From the NCBI RefSeq assembly GCF_001700435.1, contig NZ_LYPC01000014.1, positions 558,001 through 622,000 of the forward strand: a stretch of 64,000 nucleotides of DNA. Reading direction: 5' to 3'. Of this stretch, positions 57,129 through 64,000 are shown piece by piece. How positions within the stretch are numbered: the first letter of the stretch is position 1; each line of letters opens with the position of its first letter. The stretch comes from Paenibacillus pectinilyticus (GTDB lineage Bacteria > Bacillota > Bacilli > Paenibacillales > NBRC-103111). The translations under genes and the position numbers were made by a program. The notes beneath the pieces are model-generated. The model searched no databases. It worked only from the letters and a program-made list of their open reading frames with translations, and was not told where the DNA came from.

Positions 57129-59609
57129 ATGCGGAAAATTCATTTACTAAGCAATGCACATTTGGACCCGGTATGGCAATGGGAGTGGGAAGAAGGGGCG
57201 GCAGCTGCGGTATCCACCTTTCGGGCTGCTGCTGCATTTTGTGAAGAATATGAGGGGTACGTATTTAACCATAATGAAGCCTTGCTATACAAATGGATTG
57301 AGGAGTACGAGCCTTCTTTATTTCGTAAAATACAGGGGCTGGTACAAGCCGGTAAGTGGCACATCATGGGAGGGTGGTATTTACAACCTGATTGCAATAT
57401 GCCTTCCGGCGAGTCGATGGTAAGGCAAATCTTGCTCGGGCGGACCTATTTTAAAGAGAAATTTGGCGTACGTCCAACCACGGCTATTAATTTTGATTCC
57501 TTCGGGCACTCGAGAGGTCTTGTACAACTCATGAGGAAAGCAGGATTTGATTCCTATTTATTCATGCGTCCTGAGGACCGCGTTGCAGGTCCAGCACAAG
57601 AGTTCGTCTGGGTAGGGTTCGATGGCTCTGAAGTACTAGCTCATCAAATACAAGACGGTTATAACACGCAGCTTGGTCAAGCGCATATCAAGGTGCAAGA
57701 GAGAATAAATAAACAAACCACGCAGGATTTAGAGCTTGTACTATGGGGTGTCGGCAATCACGGCGGTGGACCTTCACGGATAGATCTAAATCATATCGGT
57801 GCCTTGATTACTTCAATGTCCAATCAAGTTGAGGTCGTACATTCAACACCAGAGGCCTACTTTGCGGATCTTGCAAAGAAAGCGGATGATCTGCCGCGAC
57901 ATGAAAAAGACCTGAATCGACGTTTTGTTGGATGCTATACCTCGATGATCCGAATTAAGCAAAAGCATCGTCAGCTGGAGAATGAACTGTACCAAACAGA
58001 AAAAATGCTTTCCTCAGCCGCTATGCAAGGTTACCTTCGTTATCCACAGGAAGAACTTAAAGATGCGTTCCATGATCTCATGGTGGCTGAATTTCATGAT
58101 ATTTTACCTGGAACTTCGATTCAGCCTGCAGAAGAAGCTTCCCTTCGGTTAATAGATCATGGTTTGGAAATCGCCTCAAGGTTAAAAGCACGGGCATTCT
58201 TTGCTTTATCGAGCGGTCAACAGGAAGCAGGAGAAGGGGAGTATCCGATACTCGTCTACAACCCGCATCCTTATCCCGTACGAGGTGTGTTTGAATGTGA
58301 ATTTATGCTTGCGGATCAGAACTGGCAGGATCAATTCTCGATGCCTGTCGTCTATCAGGATGGCGTGCGCATTCCATCACAAGCGGAGAAGGAGCATAGC
58401 AATCTAAGTTTGGACTGGCGTAAAAGAGTTGTGTTCGAGGCTCAATTATCGCCTTCCGCCATGAACCGATTTGATTGTCGGATCGAGTTACTGACTTCGA
58501 AGCCTATACCGCAGGTGGAACTCGAAGACGGTGATATACATTTCCGAACACCGTCGCTACACGTGGTCATTAATACCCAAACAGGGTTGATGGATCAGTA
58601 TAATGTTAACGGTATATCTTATCTCAAAGTGGGAGCTTTTCAACCTTTGGTAGTTTCTGACAATGGGGATCCTTGGCGGATGGATACGGACAGGTTTAAT
58701 GACGTGAAGGGGACCTTCCGTCTTATGTCACCCGAAGAGGGGACGGCATTCTCGGGGGTCTCCGAAGGAATTCTCCCTTCTGTCAGGGTAATTGAAGACG
58801 GTGATGTGCGTACCGTTATTGAATCGCTGTTGATGTATGGTCATTCCGCTGTCGTCATCACGTATAAGCTACCCAAACGTGGGACAGAGGTAGAGATCCA
58901 TGTGCGTGTATTCTGGCAAGAGAAGGACACGATGTTGAAGCTTGCCATTCCAACCGTGCTGGATGAGAGCAGATATGCAGGGCAGACGATTTATGGCGTG
59001 CAGGCTCTTGAAACGGATGGAACGGAAGTTGTTGCTCAAAAATGGACAGCGCTCATGTCCGAAACTGACAACGCCGCTGTTACTCTGATCAATGATGGGA
59101 TTTATGGATCGGATTGCTCGCATGGTGTAATGAGACCTTCCCTCATACGCGGGGCGGCTTACACCGCACATCCAATTCTTGATCGACCATTGATGCCAAA
59201 TGATCGGTTTTCCCCACGAATCGACCAAGGTGAACGAATGTTCAGGTTCTGGTTGAATGCTGGCCCCAAATCGGATAGACTTGCTCGCATTGAGCGCGAG
59301 GCGCTTCAATGGAACGAGAAGCCGTATGCACTTTCGTTTTTCCCTCACGGTGAAGGGCAAGTACCTGCAGCAGCGGTTCAACTTGATGATGAAGTGATCC
59401 AAATGATGGCCTTCAAGCGAGCCGAACAAAGCGAAGATACCTATATTTTGCGATTATACGAGCCTACAGGGCAAGTGAGATCAACGGTGGTTAGGATTCC
59501 GAGCATGAACTTGGAAATGCGCCTTGATTTCAATGGTTTTGAAGTAAAGACATGTAAGCTAGATATAGACACGAGAAGCTTAATTGAATGTGAGCTAATG
59601 GAAGAATAG
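57129..59609 (+). CDS. GH38 alpha-mannosidase (second copy)
   Basis: 826 residues from the ATG at 57129, which has AGAGGAGAG at good distance and starts directly before the conserved core; an upstream in-frame ATG at 57015 would add an unrelated 38 residues. The metal site begins NAHLDPVWQWEWEEG (H11, D13), the nucleophile is D123 in NFDSFGHSRG, and EFHDILPGTSI holds a further ligand. Clearly diverged from the 925-residue enzyme at 35462 (different HxD context), so it may prefer another linkage. No signal peptide. Confidence 0.93.
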   Translation: MRKIHLLSNAHLDPVWQWEWEEGAAAAVSTFRAAAAFCEEYEGYVFNHNEALLYKWIEEYEPSLFRKIQGLVQAGKWHIMGGWYLQPDCNMPSGESMVRQILLGRTYFKEKFGVRPTTAINFDSFGHSRGLVQLMRKAGFDSYLFMRPEDRVAGPAQEFVWVGFDGSEVLAHQIQDGYNTQLGQAHIKVQERINKQTTQDLELVLWGVGNHGGGPSRIDLNHIGALITSMSNQVEVVHSTPEAYFADLAKKADDLPRHEKDLNRRFVGCYTSMIRIKQKHRQLENELYQTEKMLSSAAMQGYLRYPQEELKDAFHDLMVAEFHDILPGTSIQPAEEASLRLIDHGLEIASRLKARAFFALSSGQQEAGEGEYPILVYNPHPYPVRGVFECEFMLADQNWQDQFSMPVVYQDGVRIPSQAEKEHSNLSLDWRKRVVFEAQLSPSAMNRFDCRIELLTSKPIPQVELEDGDIHFRTPSLHVVINTQTGLMDQYNVNGISYLKVGAFQPLVVSDNGDPWRMDTDRFNDVKGTFRLMSPEEGTAFSGVSEGILPSVRVIEDGDVRTVIESLLMYGHSAVVITYKLPKRGTEVEIHVRVFWQEKDTMLKLAIPTVLDESRYAGQTIYGVQALETDGTEVVAQKWTALMSETDNAAVTLINDGIYGSDCSHGVMRPSLIRGAAYTAHPILDRPLMPNDRFSPRIDQGERMFRFWLNAGPKSDRLARIEREALQWNEKPYALSFFPHGEGQVPAAAVQLDDEVIQMMAFKRAEQSEDTYILRLYEPTGQVRSTVVRIPSMNLEMRLDFNGFEVKTCKLDIDTRSLIECELMEE

Positions 59610-59707
59610 GACAAGATTTTTCGCTATATGATATAGGAAAATGCTCCGCTCTTGGGATACGTTGTGGACGTGTTTGTGTTTGTCACAACAGAGAGGGTGT
59701 GTAGAGA

Positions 59708-62026
59708 TTGTCCATCATCGGAAAAGCGATTCCAAGGATTGAATCGAAAGATAAAGTATCAGGATTTGCTAAGTATACGAATGATTTGCAAAGTCCTAGT
59801 CTGCTGCATGGCTGGCTGGTGGTTAGTCCCTATTCGCATGCCCAAATTGTGTCTATCGATGTCTCCAAAGCTTTAGAAGTTAGTGGTGTACAAACAGTGA
59901 TCACAGGTGATTATGCTCCTGTCCTAACCGGAGGAGTTCTCGCTGATCGTCCACCACTAGCCTTTAAGAAAGTACGTTACTTCGGCGAGCCAATCGCTGT
60001 CGTGGTTGCGGAAACAGAACAGATTGCGAAACGGGCGGCTGATCTAATTCGAGCGGAATTCATAGAACTTCCCGTAGTTAATTCCCCGAGGGGAGCACTA
60101 CAACCGAATGCGCCTCTGGTTCATGAGAACTTGGGGAATTATCAGAAAATGGGGAGTGTGTATCCTGTTCCTCGTACCAATATTGCTAGTCAAGTGAAAA
60201 TCCGAAAAGGTGACATGCATGCAGGTTGGTTGGCAAGCGAGGTGGTCGTTGAAGCCACCTTTGCCTTCAATACCTCGGATCATAGTGCCATGGAGCCACG
60301 ATGCTCCATCGTTGAAGTGAATCCAAGCGGATTGATTGAGATCCAAACCTCAACCCAGGACCCCTTTATGATAAAGCGTTCATTTGAACGCTTCTTTCAA
60401 GTTGAGCAATCCAAAGTTGTTGTACACGTACCGTTTGTTGGGGGAGGGTTTGGGGGTAAGGGATCGATTCAACTTGAATACATCGCCTATTTGGCTTCGA
60501 AAGCTTGTGGAGGTCGGCCGGTTAAAATCAATAATACACGCGAGTCAGACATGGTGAGCTCACCTTGTCACATTGGGTTGGAAGCCAAAGTGAAGATCGG
60601 TGCAACAAGAGATGGGAAGTTGATGGCCACTGAAATTACCTTTTTGTTTGATACAGGCGGCTATTCAGATTCAGGACCTGCCGTAACGCAAGCGGCTGCT
60701 GTTGATTGTACAGGACCATATAAGATCGATAACGTTTGGTGCGATGCTTTATGCATCTATACGAATCATCCCTATGCGAACGCATTTCGAGGCTTCGGAC
60801 ATACGGAGGCAGCTTTTTGTGTGGAGCGCACAATGGATCTACTCGCGAAGAAGCTACAAATGGACCCCATAGATCTCCGCACTACTAATGTTATTCAGCC
60901 AGGGGATACAACGCCAACACAAGCACCGCTGAATCGGAGCAATATCGGAGATTTGACGCAATGTATAGTTAAATTAAAAAAGCTTATCCAGTGGGAAGAA
61001 GGGCAATGGCTTACAGTCGATCGCTTCAAGGTTAGAGCAAAAGGAATGGCTTGTGTTTGGAAAACTTCCTCATCAGGGATGGATACGGGCTCTGGTGCAA
61101 CGATTACGTGCAATCAAGATGGCAGCTTGAATCTCAGTGTCGGTTCGATTGAAATAGGTCAAGGAAACCGCACCATTATGGCGCAAATCCTTGCAGAGCG
61201 GATGAAGATGCCGGTTGAACAGATCCATGTCAAAATGGATGTCGATACGCAGATTACCCCGGAGCATTGGAAAACAGTGGCAAGCACAAGCACGATGATG
61301 GTTGGCCGTGCCGTATTGAATGCGGCAGAAGATGTCATTGTTCAATTAAAGCACAACGCTTCTCTGGTGTTAAAACGGAATCCTGATCAACTTGAGGTTG
61401 GTCTAGGTAAAGTTTATGTGAGAGACAATCCGGACATGTTTTTACAAATCAAACAACTCGTAAGTGGCTACACCTATCCGGATGGTAGCGCGTCCGGGGA
61501 GCCCGTCATCGGTCGCGGACGGTATAGAATTCATCAGTTGAGTAATCTGGATCCTGAAACGGGGAAAGGCATTCCAGGTCACCAATGGACGGTTGGTGCA
61601 CAAGCGGTTGAAGTTGAATTCGATACCCGTGATTGTACCTATCGTATATTGAAAGCTGCCTCCGTTTTTGACGCTGGCAAAGTCATTAACGAAGCTACAT
61701 CAAGAGGTCAAGTCATGGGTGGTATGAATATGGGTCTCAGCTTTGCCAGTCGTGAGGGGTTTATATACAATGATGCGGGAATTGTACGCAATCCGCAGCT
61801 TCGTGCGTATAAATTGATGCGCTTCGGTGAAAACCCAGACTATCTCGTAGACTTTGTGGAAACGCCGTTCTTGGAGGGCCCTTACGGTGCACGTGGCGTT
61901 GGTGAGCACGGTACAATCGGGATGGCTGCTTGTTTAGCAAATGCGTTATCACTTGCTGCTGGCTGTGAGTTGAACTTGCTGCCCCTGATACCGGAGCTTA
62001 TTTGGCGAACTAAGGGAGGACGCTGA
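59708..62026 (+). CDS. Xanthine dehydrogenase family molybdopterin-binding (large) subunit
   Basis: 772 residues. Typical features are the glycine-rich molybdopterin loop FVGGGFGGKG, the arginine motif AFRGFGHTEAAF, SIEIGQGNRTIMAQI, and the active-site glutamate E733 in GARGVGEHGTIG. It forms a heterotrimer with the FAD and 2Fe-2S subunits that follow. TTG start behind AGAGGG. Substrate is unknown: purines, aldehydes and N-heterocycles are typical for the family. No terminator was seen between the alpha-mannosidase and this gene (98 bases). Cofactor synthesis genes are absent from the window. Confidence 0.92.
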   Translation: MSIIGKAIPRIESKDKVSGFAKYTNDLQSPSLLHGWLVVSPYSHAQIVSIDVSKALEVSGVQTVITGDYAPVLTGGVLADRPPLAFKKVRYFGEPIAVVVAETEQIAKRAADLIRAEFIELPVVNSPRGALQPNAPLVHENLGNYQKMGSVYPVPRTNIASQVKIRKGDMHAGWLASEVVVEATFAFNTSDHSAMEPRCSIVEVNPSGLIEIQTSTQDPFMIKRSFERFFQVEQSKVVVHVPFVGGGFGGKGSIQLEYIAYLASKACGGRPVKINNTRESDMVSSPCHIGLEAKVKIGATRDGKLMATEITFLFDTGGYSDSGPAVTQAAAVDCTGPYKIDNVWCDALCIYTNHPYANAFRGFGHTEAAFCVERTMDLLAKKLQMDPIDLRTTNVIQPGDTTPTQAPLNRSNIGDLTQCIVKLKKLIQWEEGQWLTVDRFKVRAKGMACVWKTSSSGMDTGSGATITCNQDGSLNLSVGSIEIGQGNRTIMAQILAERMKMPVEQIHVKMDVDTQITPEHWKTVASTSTMMVGRAVLNAAEDVIVQLKHNASLVLKRNPDQLEVGLGKVYVRDNPDMFLQIKQLVSGYTYPDGSASGEPVIGRGRYRIHQLSNLDPETGKGIPGHQWTVGAQAVEVEFDTRDCTYRILKAASVFDAGKVINEATSRGQVMGGMNMGLSFASREGFIYNDAGIVRNPQLRAYKLMRFGENPDYLVDFVETPFLEGPYGARGVGEHGTIGMAACLANALSLAAGCELNLLPLIPELIWRTKGGR

Positions 62027-62889
62027 TGATCTCTTATGATTTCGACTACTACAAGCCAACGACCTACCAAGAGGCAGTTCATATCTATCAGCAGGCGGAG
62101 GCCAATGGCCAAGAGCCGTTATACTATGCCGGAGGTACAGAAATTATCTCCATGGCTCGTCTCATGCAACTACGCACAGGTGCCGTCATTGACATAAAAG
62201 CGGTCCCTGAGTGTAATGTATTGCACATATATGGTGAACAACTTGTCATTGGAGCGGCCATTACGTTGACAACCCTTTCGGAATCCCCCATTTTCCCACT
62301 GTTAGCCGATACGGCTCGAAGGATTGCTGATCATACCAACCGAAACAAGATAACCGTTGGCGGCAACCTTTGCGGAAAATTCATTTATCGTGAAGCCTTG
62401 CTGCCTTTTTTGCTAGCTGATAGTCAAGTTGTTCTTATGGGGCCAAATGGGATTCGTCATGTCTCCGTCCACCAGGTACTTAATGGCCAACCACAATTGG
62501 CGAAAGGGGAGCTAGTTCTACAAATTTTGACGGATAAAAGAGTGATCGATCTGCCCTATTTTACTGTGAAAAAGACGAAAATGGAAAAGATTGATTACCC
62601 GATCGTTCGTATTTCCGCATTACGCACGAAAGAAGGGATCCGAATCGCATTTAGCGGCGTAAGTGCCGTTCCTTTTCGATCGAGGATGATAGAAGATATT
62701 CTCAACGAAGTATCCCTTCCTTTGGAAGAACGAATTGAGCGTATCATTCGTATTTGGCCATTTCCCATATTGAATGACATCTTAAGCTCGGCTGCTTATC
62801 GAACATTTGTGTTGCGTAACACAATCATAGAGACAGTAGCTGCCTTAGAAGGGGGCGTGGATAACCATGGGTGGAACAGTCAAATGTGA
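62026..62889 (+). CDS. Xanthine dehydrogenase family FAD-binding subunit (CoxM-like)
   Basis: 287 residues. FAD-binding stretches YYAGGTEIISMARLMQ and ITVGGNLCGKF, and the C-terminal CO dehydrogenase flavoprotein domain. Shares one base with the stop of the large subunit (TGATG) and overlaps the next gene by 23 bases, so the three are tightly coupled. It passes electrons from the iron-sulfur subunit to NAD or another acceptor. Confidence 0.92.
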   Translation: MISYDFDYYKPTTYQEAVHIYQQAEANGQEPLYYAGGTEIISMARLMQLRTGAVIDIKAVPECNVLHIYGEQLVIGAAITLTTLSESPIFPLLADTARRIADHTNRNKITVGGNLCGKFIYREALLPFLLADSQVVLMGPNGIRHVSVHQVLNGQPQLAKGELVLQILTDKRVIDLPYFTVKKTKMEKIDYPIVRISALRTKEGIRIAFSGVSAVPFRSRMIEDILNEVSLPLEERIERIIRIWPFPILNDILSSAAYRTFVLRNTIIETVAALEGGVDNHGWNSQM

Positions 62890-63337
62890 GATCGAGCTGC
62901 ATGTGAATGATAGACGTCATCATGCCACGATCCGTTCAGCTGATACGTTATTGCGCGTACTGCGGGAACAATTGGGGCTGACAGGTGCGAAAGCGGGATG
63001 TGAAAACGGTGATTGTGGCGCATGTACGGTTCTCGTAGAGGGAGTGCCGATAAAATCGTGCTTAATGCTGGCGATTGAAGCTAAAGGGTGCCGCCTTACA
63101 ACGATAGAGGGTTTAGGCGGAAATGCACCGATACAAGAAGCCTTCGTCAAGAACTTCGCTTTCCAATGCGGATTCTGTACGCCAGGATTTATTATGGTTT
63201 GCCATGCTTTGGTGAATAGCCAGCCTAACGCAAGTGAGGATATCATAGAGGAGTGGTTGCAATCAAATATATGTCGATGTACTAGCTATGAGGAAATAGG
63301 GGCAGCTGTCAGATCTGTGATAGCTAGAGAGGTATAA
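62867..63337 (+). CDS. Xanthine dehydrogenase family 2Fe-2S subunit (CoxS-like)
   Basis: 156 residues. The N-terminal plant-ferredoxin-type cluster site is GCENGDCGACTVLVEG plus a later Cys, and the C-terminal alpha-helical domain has FQCGFCTPGF and NICRCTSYEEI. These are all cysteines needed for two 2Fe-2S clusters. Last gene of the operon; the order large-FAD-FeS differs from the coxMSL order of CO dehydrogenases. Confidence 0.93.
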   Translation: MGGTVKCEIELHVNDRRHHATIRSADTLLRVLREQLGLTGAKAGCENGDCGACTVLVEGVPIKSCLMLAIEAKGCRLTTIEGLGGNAPIQEAFVKNFAFQCGFCTPGFIMVCHALVNSQPNASEDIIEEWLQSNICRCTSYEEIGAAVRSVIAREV

Positions 63338-63391
63338 TCAAAGCATTAAGGATATAAAAATACTACTTTGTAGTCATATTTCTTCGTTAAC

Positions 63392-63432
63392 AACGCCTTG
63401 TCACCTCATTCGGAGGATGACAAGGCGTTTGT
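63392..63432 (+). terminator. Terminator-like hairpin after molybdoenzyme operon
   Basis: AACGCCTTGTCA at 63392-63403 pairs perfectly with TGACAAGGCGTT at 63418-63429, with an extra CCTC/GAGG inside. Only a short T stretch follows. Confidence 0.75.
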
Positions 63433-63446
63433 TGTAGCAGCTCTGA

Positions 63447-64000
63447 ATTATAGTGATTCTAGGTGTCACAGGAGGCGCATCAGCAGCGGCTGTTGCTTTC
63501 ATGACACTGTTCTCCGGCTACAGCATACATTGGGTTCCTGTTGTTGCGGTGGTAGGAGCGCTGATTGCAGTCCTGATCAATTATACGTTTGCATGGAAAC
63601 GAGGGGTATCGACCTACAGGCTTGTGCTCATCGGTCTTGGTCTTTCGACCGCGTTAGGAGCGCTCACCATGTTTCTACTTATTAGCGGGCCGGCTTACTT
63701 GGCGGCACAGGTGCTAAACTGGATGACGGGCAGCATCTACGGGACAAGCTGGAAGTACGTACAGGTCATCTTTCCTTGGGTTGCCATCTTTATCCCGCTC
63801 TCTTTCCTATATGCCAAGGAATTGACGATTCAGACGCTAGGTGATGCGATGGCTACGGGTCTTGGTAGTCGGCTCCAGGTTACACGAGTCATGGTGTTAC
63901 TCTACAGTGTAGCACTTGCCGGTGCTGCTGTCGGGTTGGCGGGGATGATTTCATTCCTCGGGCTCATGGCTCCACATATCGCGCGCAGGCTCGTAGGCAA
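63447..64000 (+). pseudogene. FecCD-type siderophore ABC permease, 5'-truncated, runs off window
   Basis: The frame opens directly after a stop at 63444-63446 and begins at the conserved GVTGGASAAAVAF, then continues intact (STYRLVLIGLGLSTALGAL, WMTGSIYGTSWKYV, GMISFLGLMAPHIARRLVG). The roughly 100 N-terminal residues with the first three helices are absent and no start codon with a ribosome binding site is seen. I looked in the other frames upstream without finding the missing part. The 3' end continues past the window. It looks like a deletion or rearrangement breakpoint. Confidence 0.7.

Noticed and set aside
1..64000. CRISPR arrays, tRNA or rRNA genes, prophage, transposases
   Set aside because: No regularly spaced repeats, no RNA gene signatures and no transposase or phage motifs were seen in reading both strands.

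Overview
The window looks like chromosomal DNA of a Paenibacillus-type, spore-former-lineage Gram-positive bacterium. The evidence is the gene content: many carbohydrate (CUT1) ABC transporters with lipoprotein binding subunits, YesM/YesN-type two-component pairs with AraC-type output domains, purine-rich ribosome binding sites of the AGGAGG kind with frequent TTG starts, catabolite-repression (cre) like operators, and a giant S-layer-homology protein. No tRNA, rRNA, CRISPR array, prophage or intact insertion sequence was seen.

Layout. 1-2892: end of a sugar ABC transporter operon and a Gfo/Idh/MocA oxidoreductase. 2893-3790: a scar containing a TPP riboswitch and its terminator, a decayed thiC start and a decayed short-chain dehydrogenase fragment. 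3791-9307: binding protein, two permeases, an AraC regulator and a cytoplasmic GH99/WbsX-like enzyme; the first and last transcription units share an almost identical promoter/operator. 9483-12673: a secreted GH99-like enzyme with accessory domains and a beta-propeller protein. 13228-21858: a 2876-residue Kelch/Fn3/cadherin-like/SLH surface protein. 22050-31800: two-component system, binding protein, two permeases and a GH2 beta-galactosidase-type enzyme. 31876-38239: AraC regulator divergent from a GH2 beta-mannosidase and a GH38 alpha-mannosidase. 38411-49692: a second two-component pair, an orphan large binding lipoprotein, a third two-component pair and a third complete sugar transporter. 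49824-51842: a secreted sialidase-like propeller with two carbohydrate-binding modules. 51843-52669: a mostly empty stretch with an AraC relic. 52670-55701: AraC regulator divergent from an oxidoreductase/TIM-barrel pair. 56024-63337: AraC regulator divergent from a second GH38 alpha-mannosidase, followed by a three-subunit xanthine-dehydrogenase-family molybdoenzyme. 63447-64000: a 5'-truncated FecCD siderophore permease.

Taken together this reads as a glycan-foraging island with a bias to mannose-containing glycans (N-glycan, yeast mannan or related heteroglycans). Secreted and wall-attached proteins would bind and trim the polymer, several CUT1 transporters would import oligosaccharides, and GH99-like, GH38, GH2 beta-mannosidase and GH2 beta-galactosidase enzymes without signal peptides would finish them inside the cell. 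Substrates are inferred from family membership only. The most unusual parts are the duplicated operator architecture (3691-3743 and 8095-8147), hairpins at all three complete binding-protein/permease junctions, the orphan TPP riboswitch over a dead thiC, and the molybdoenzyme operon placed directly behind an alpha-mannosidase.
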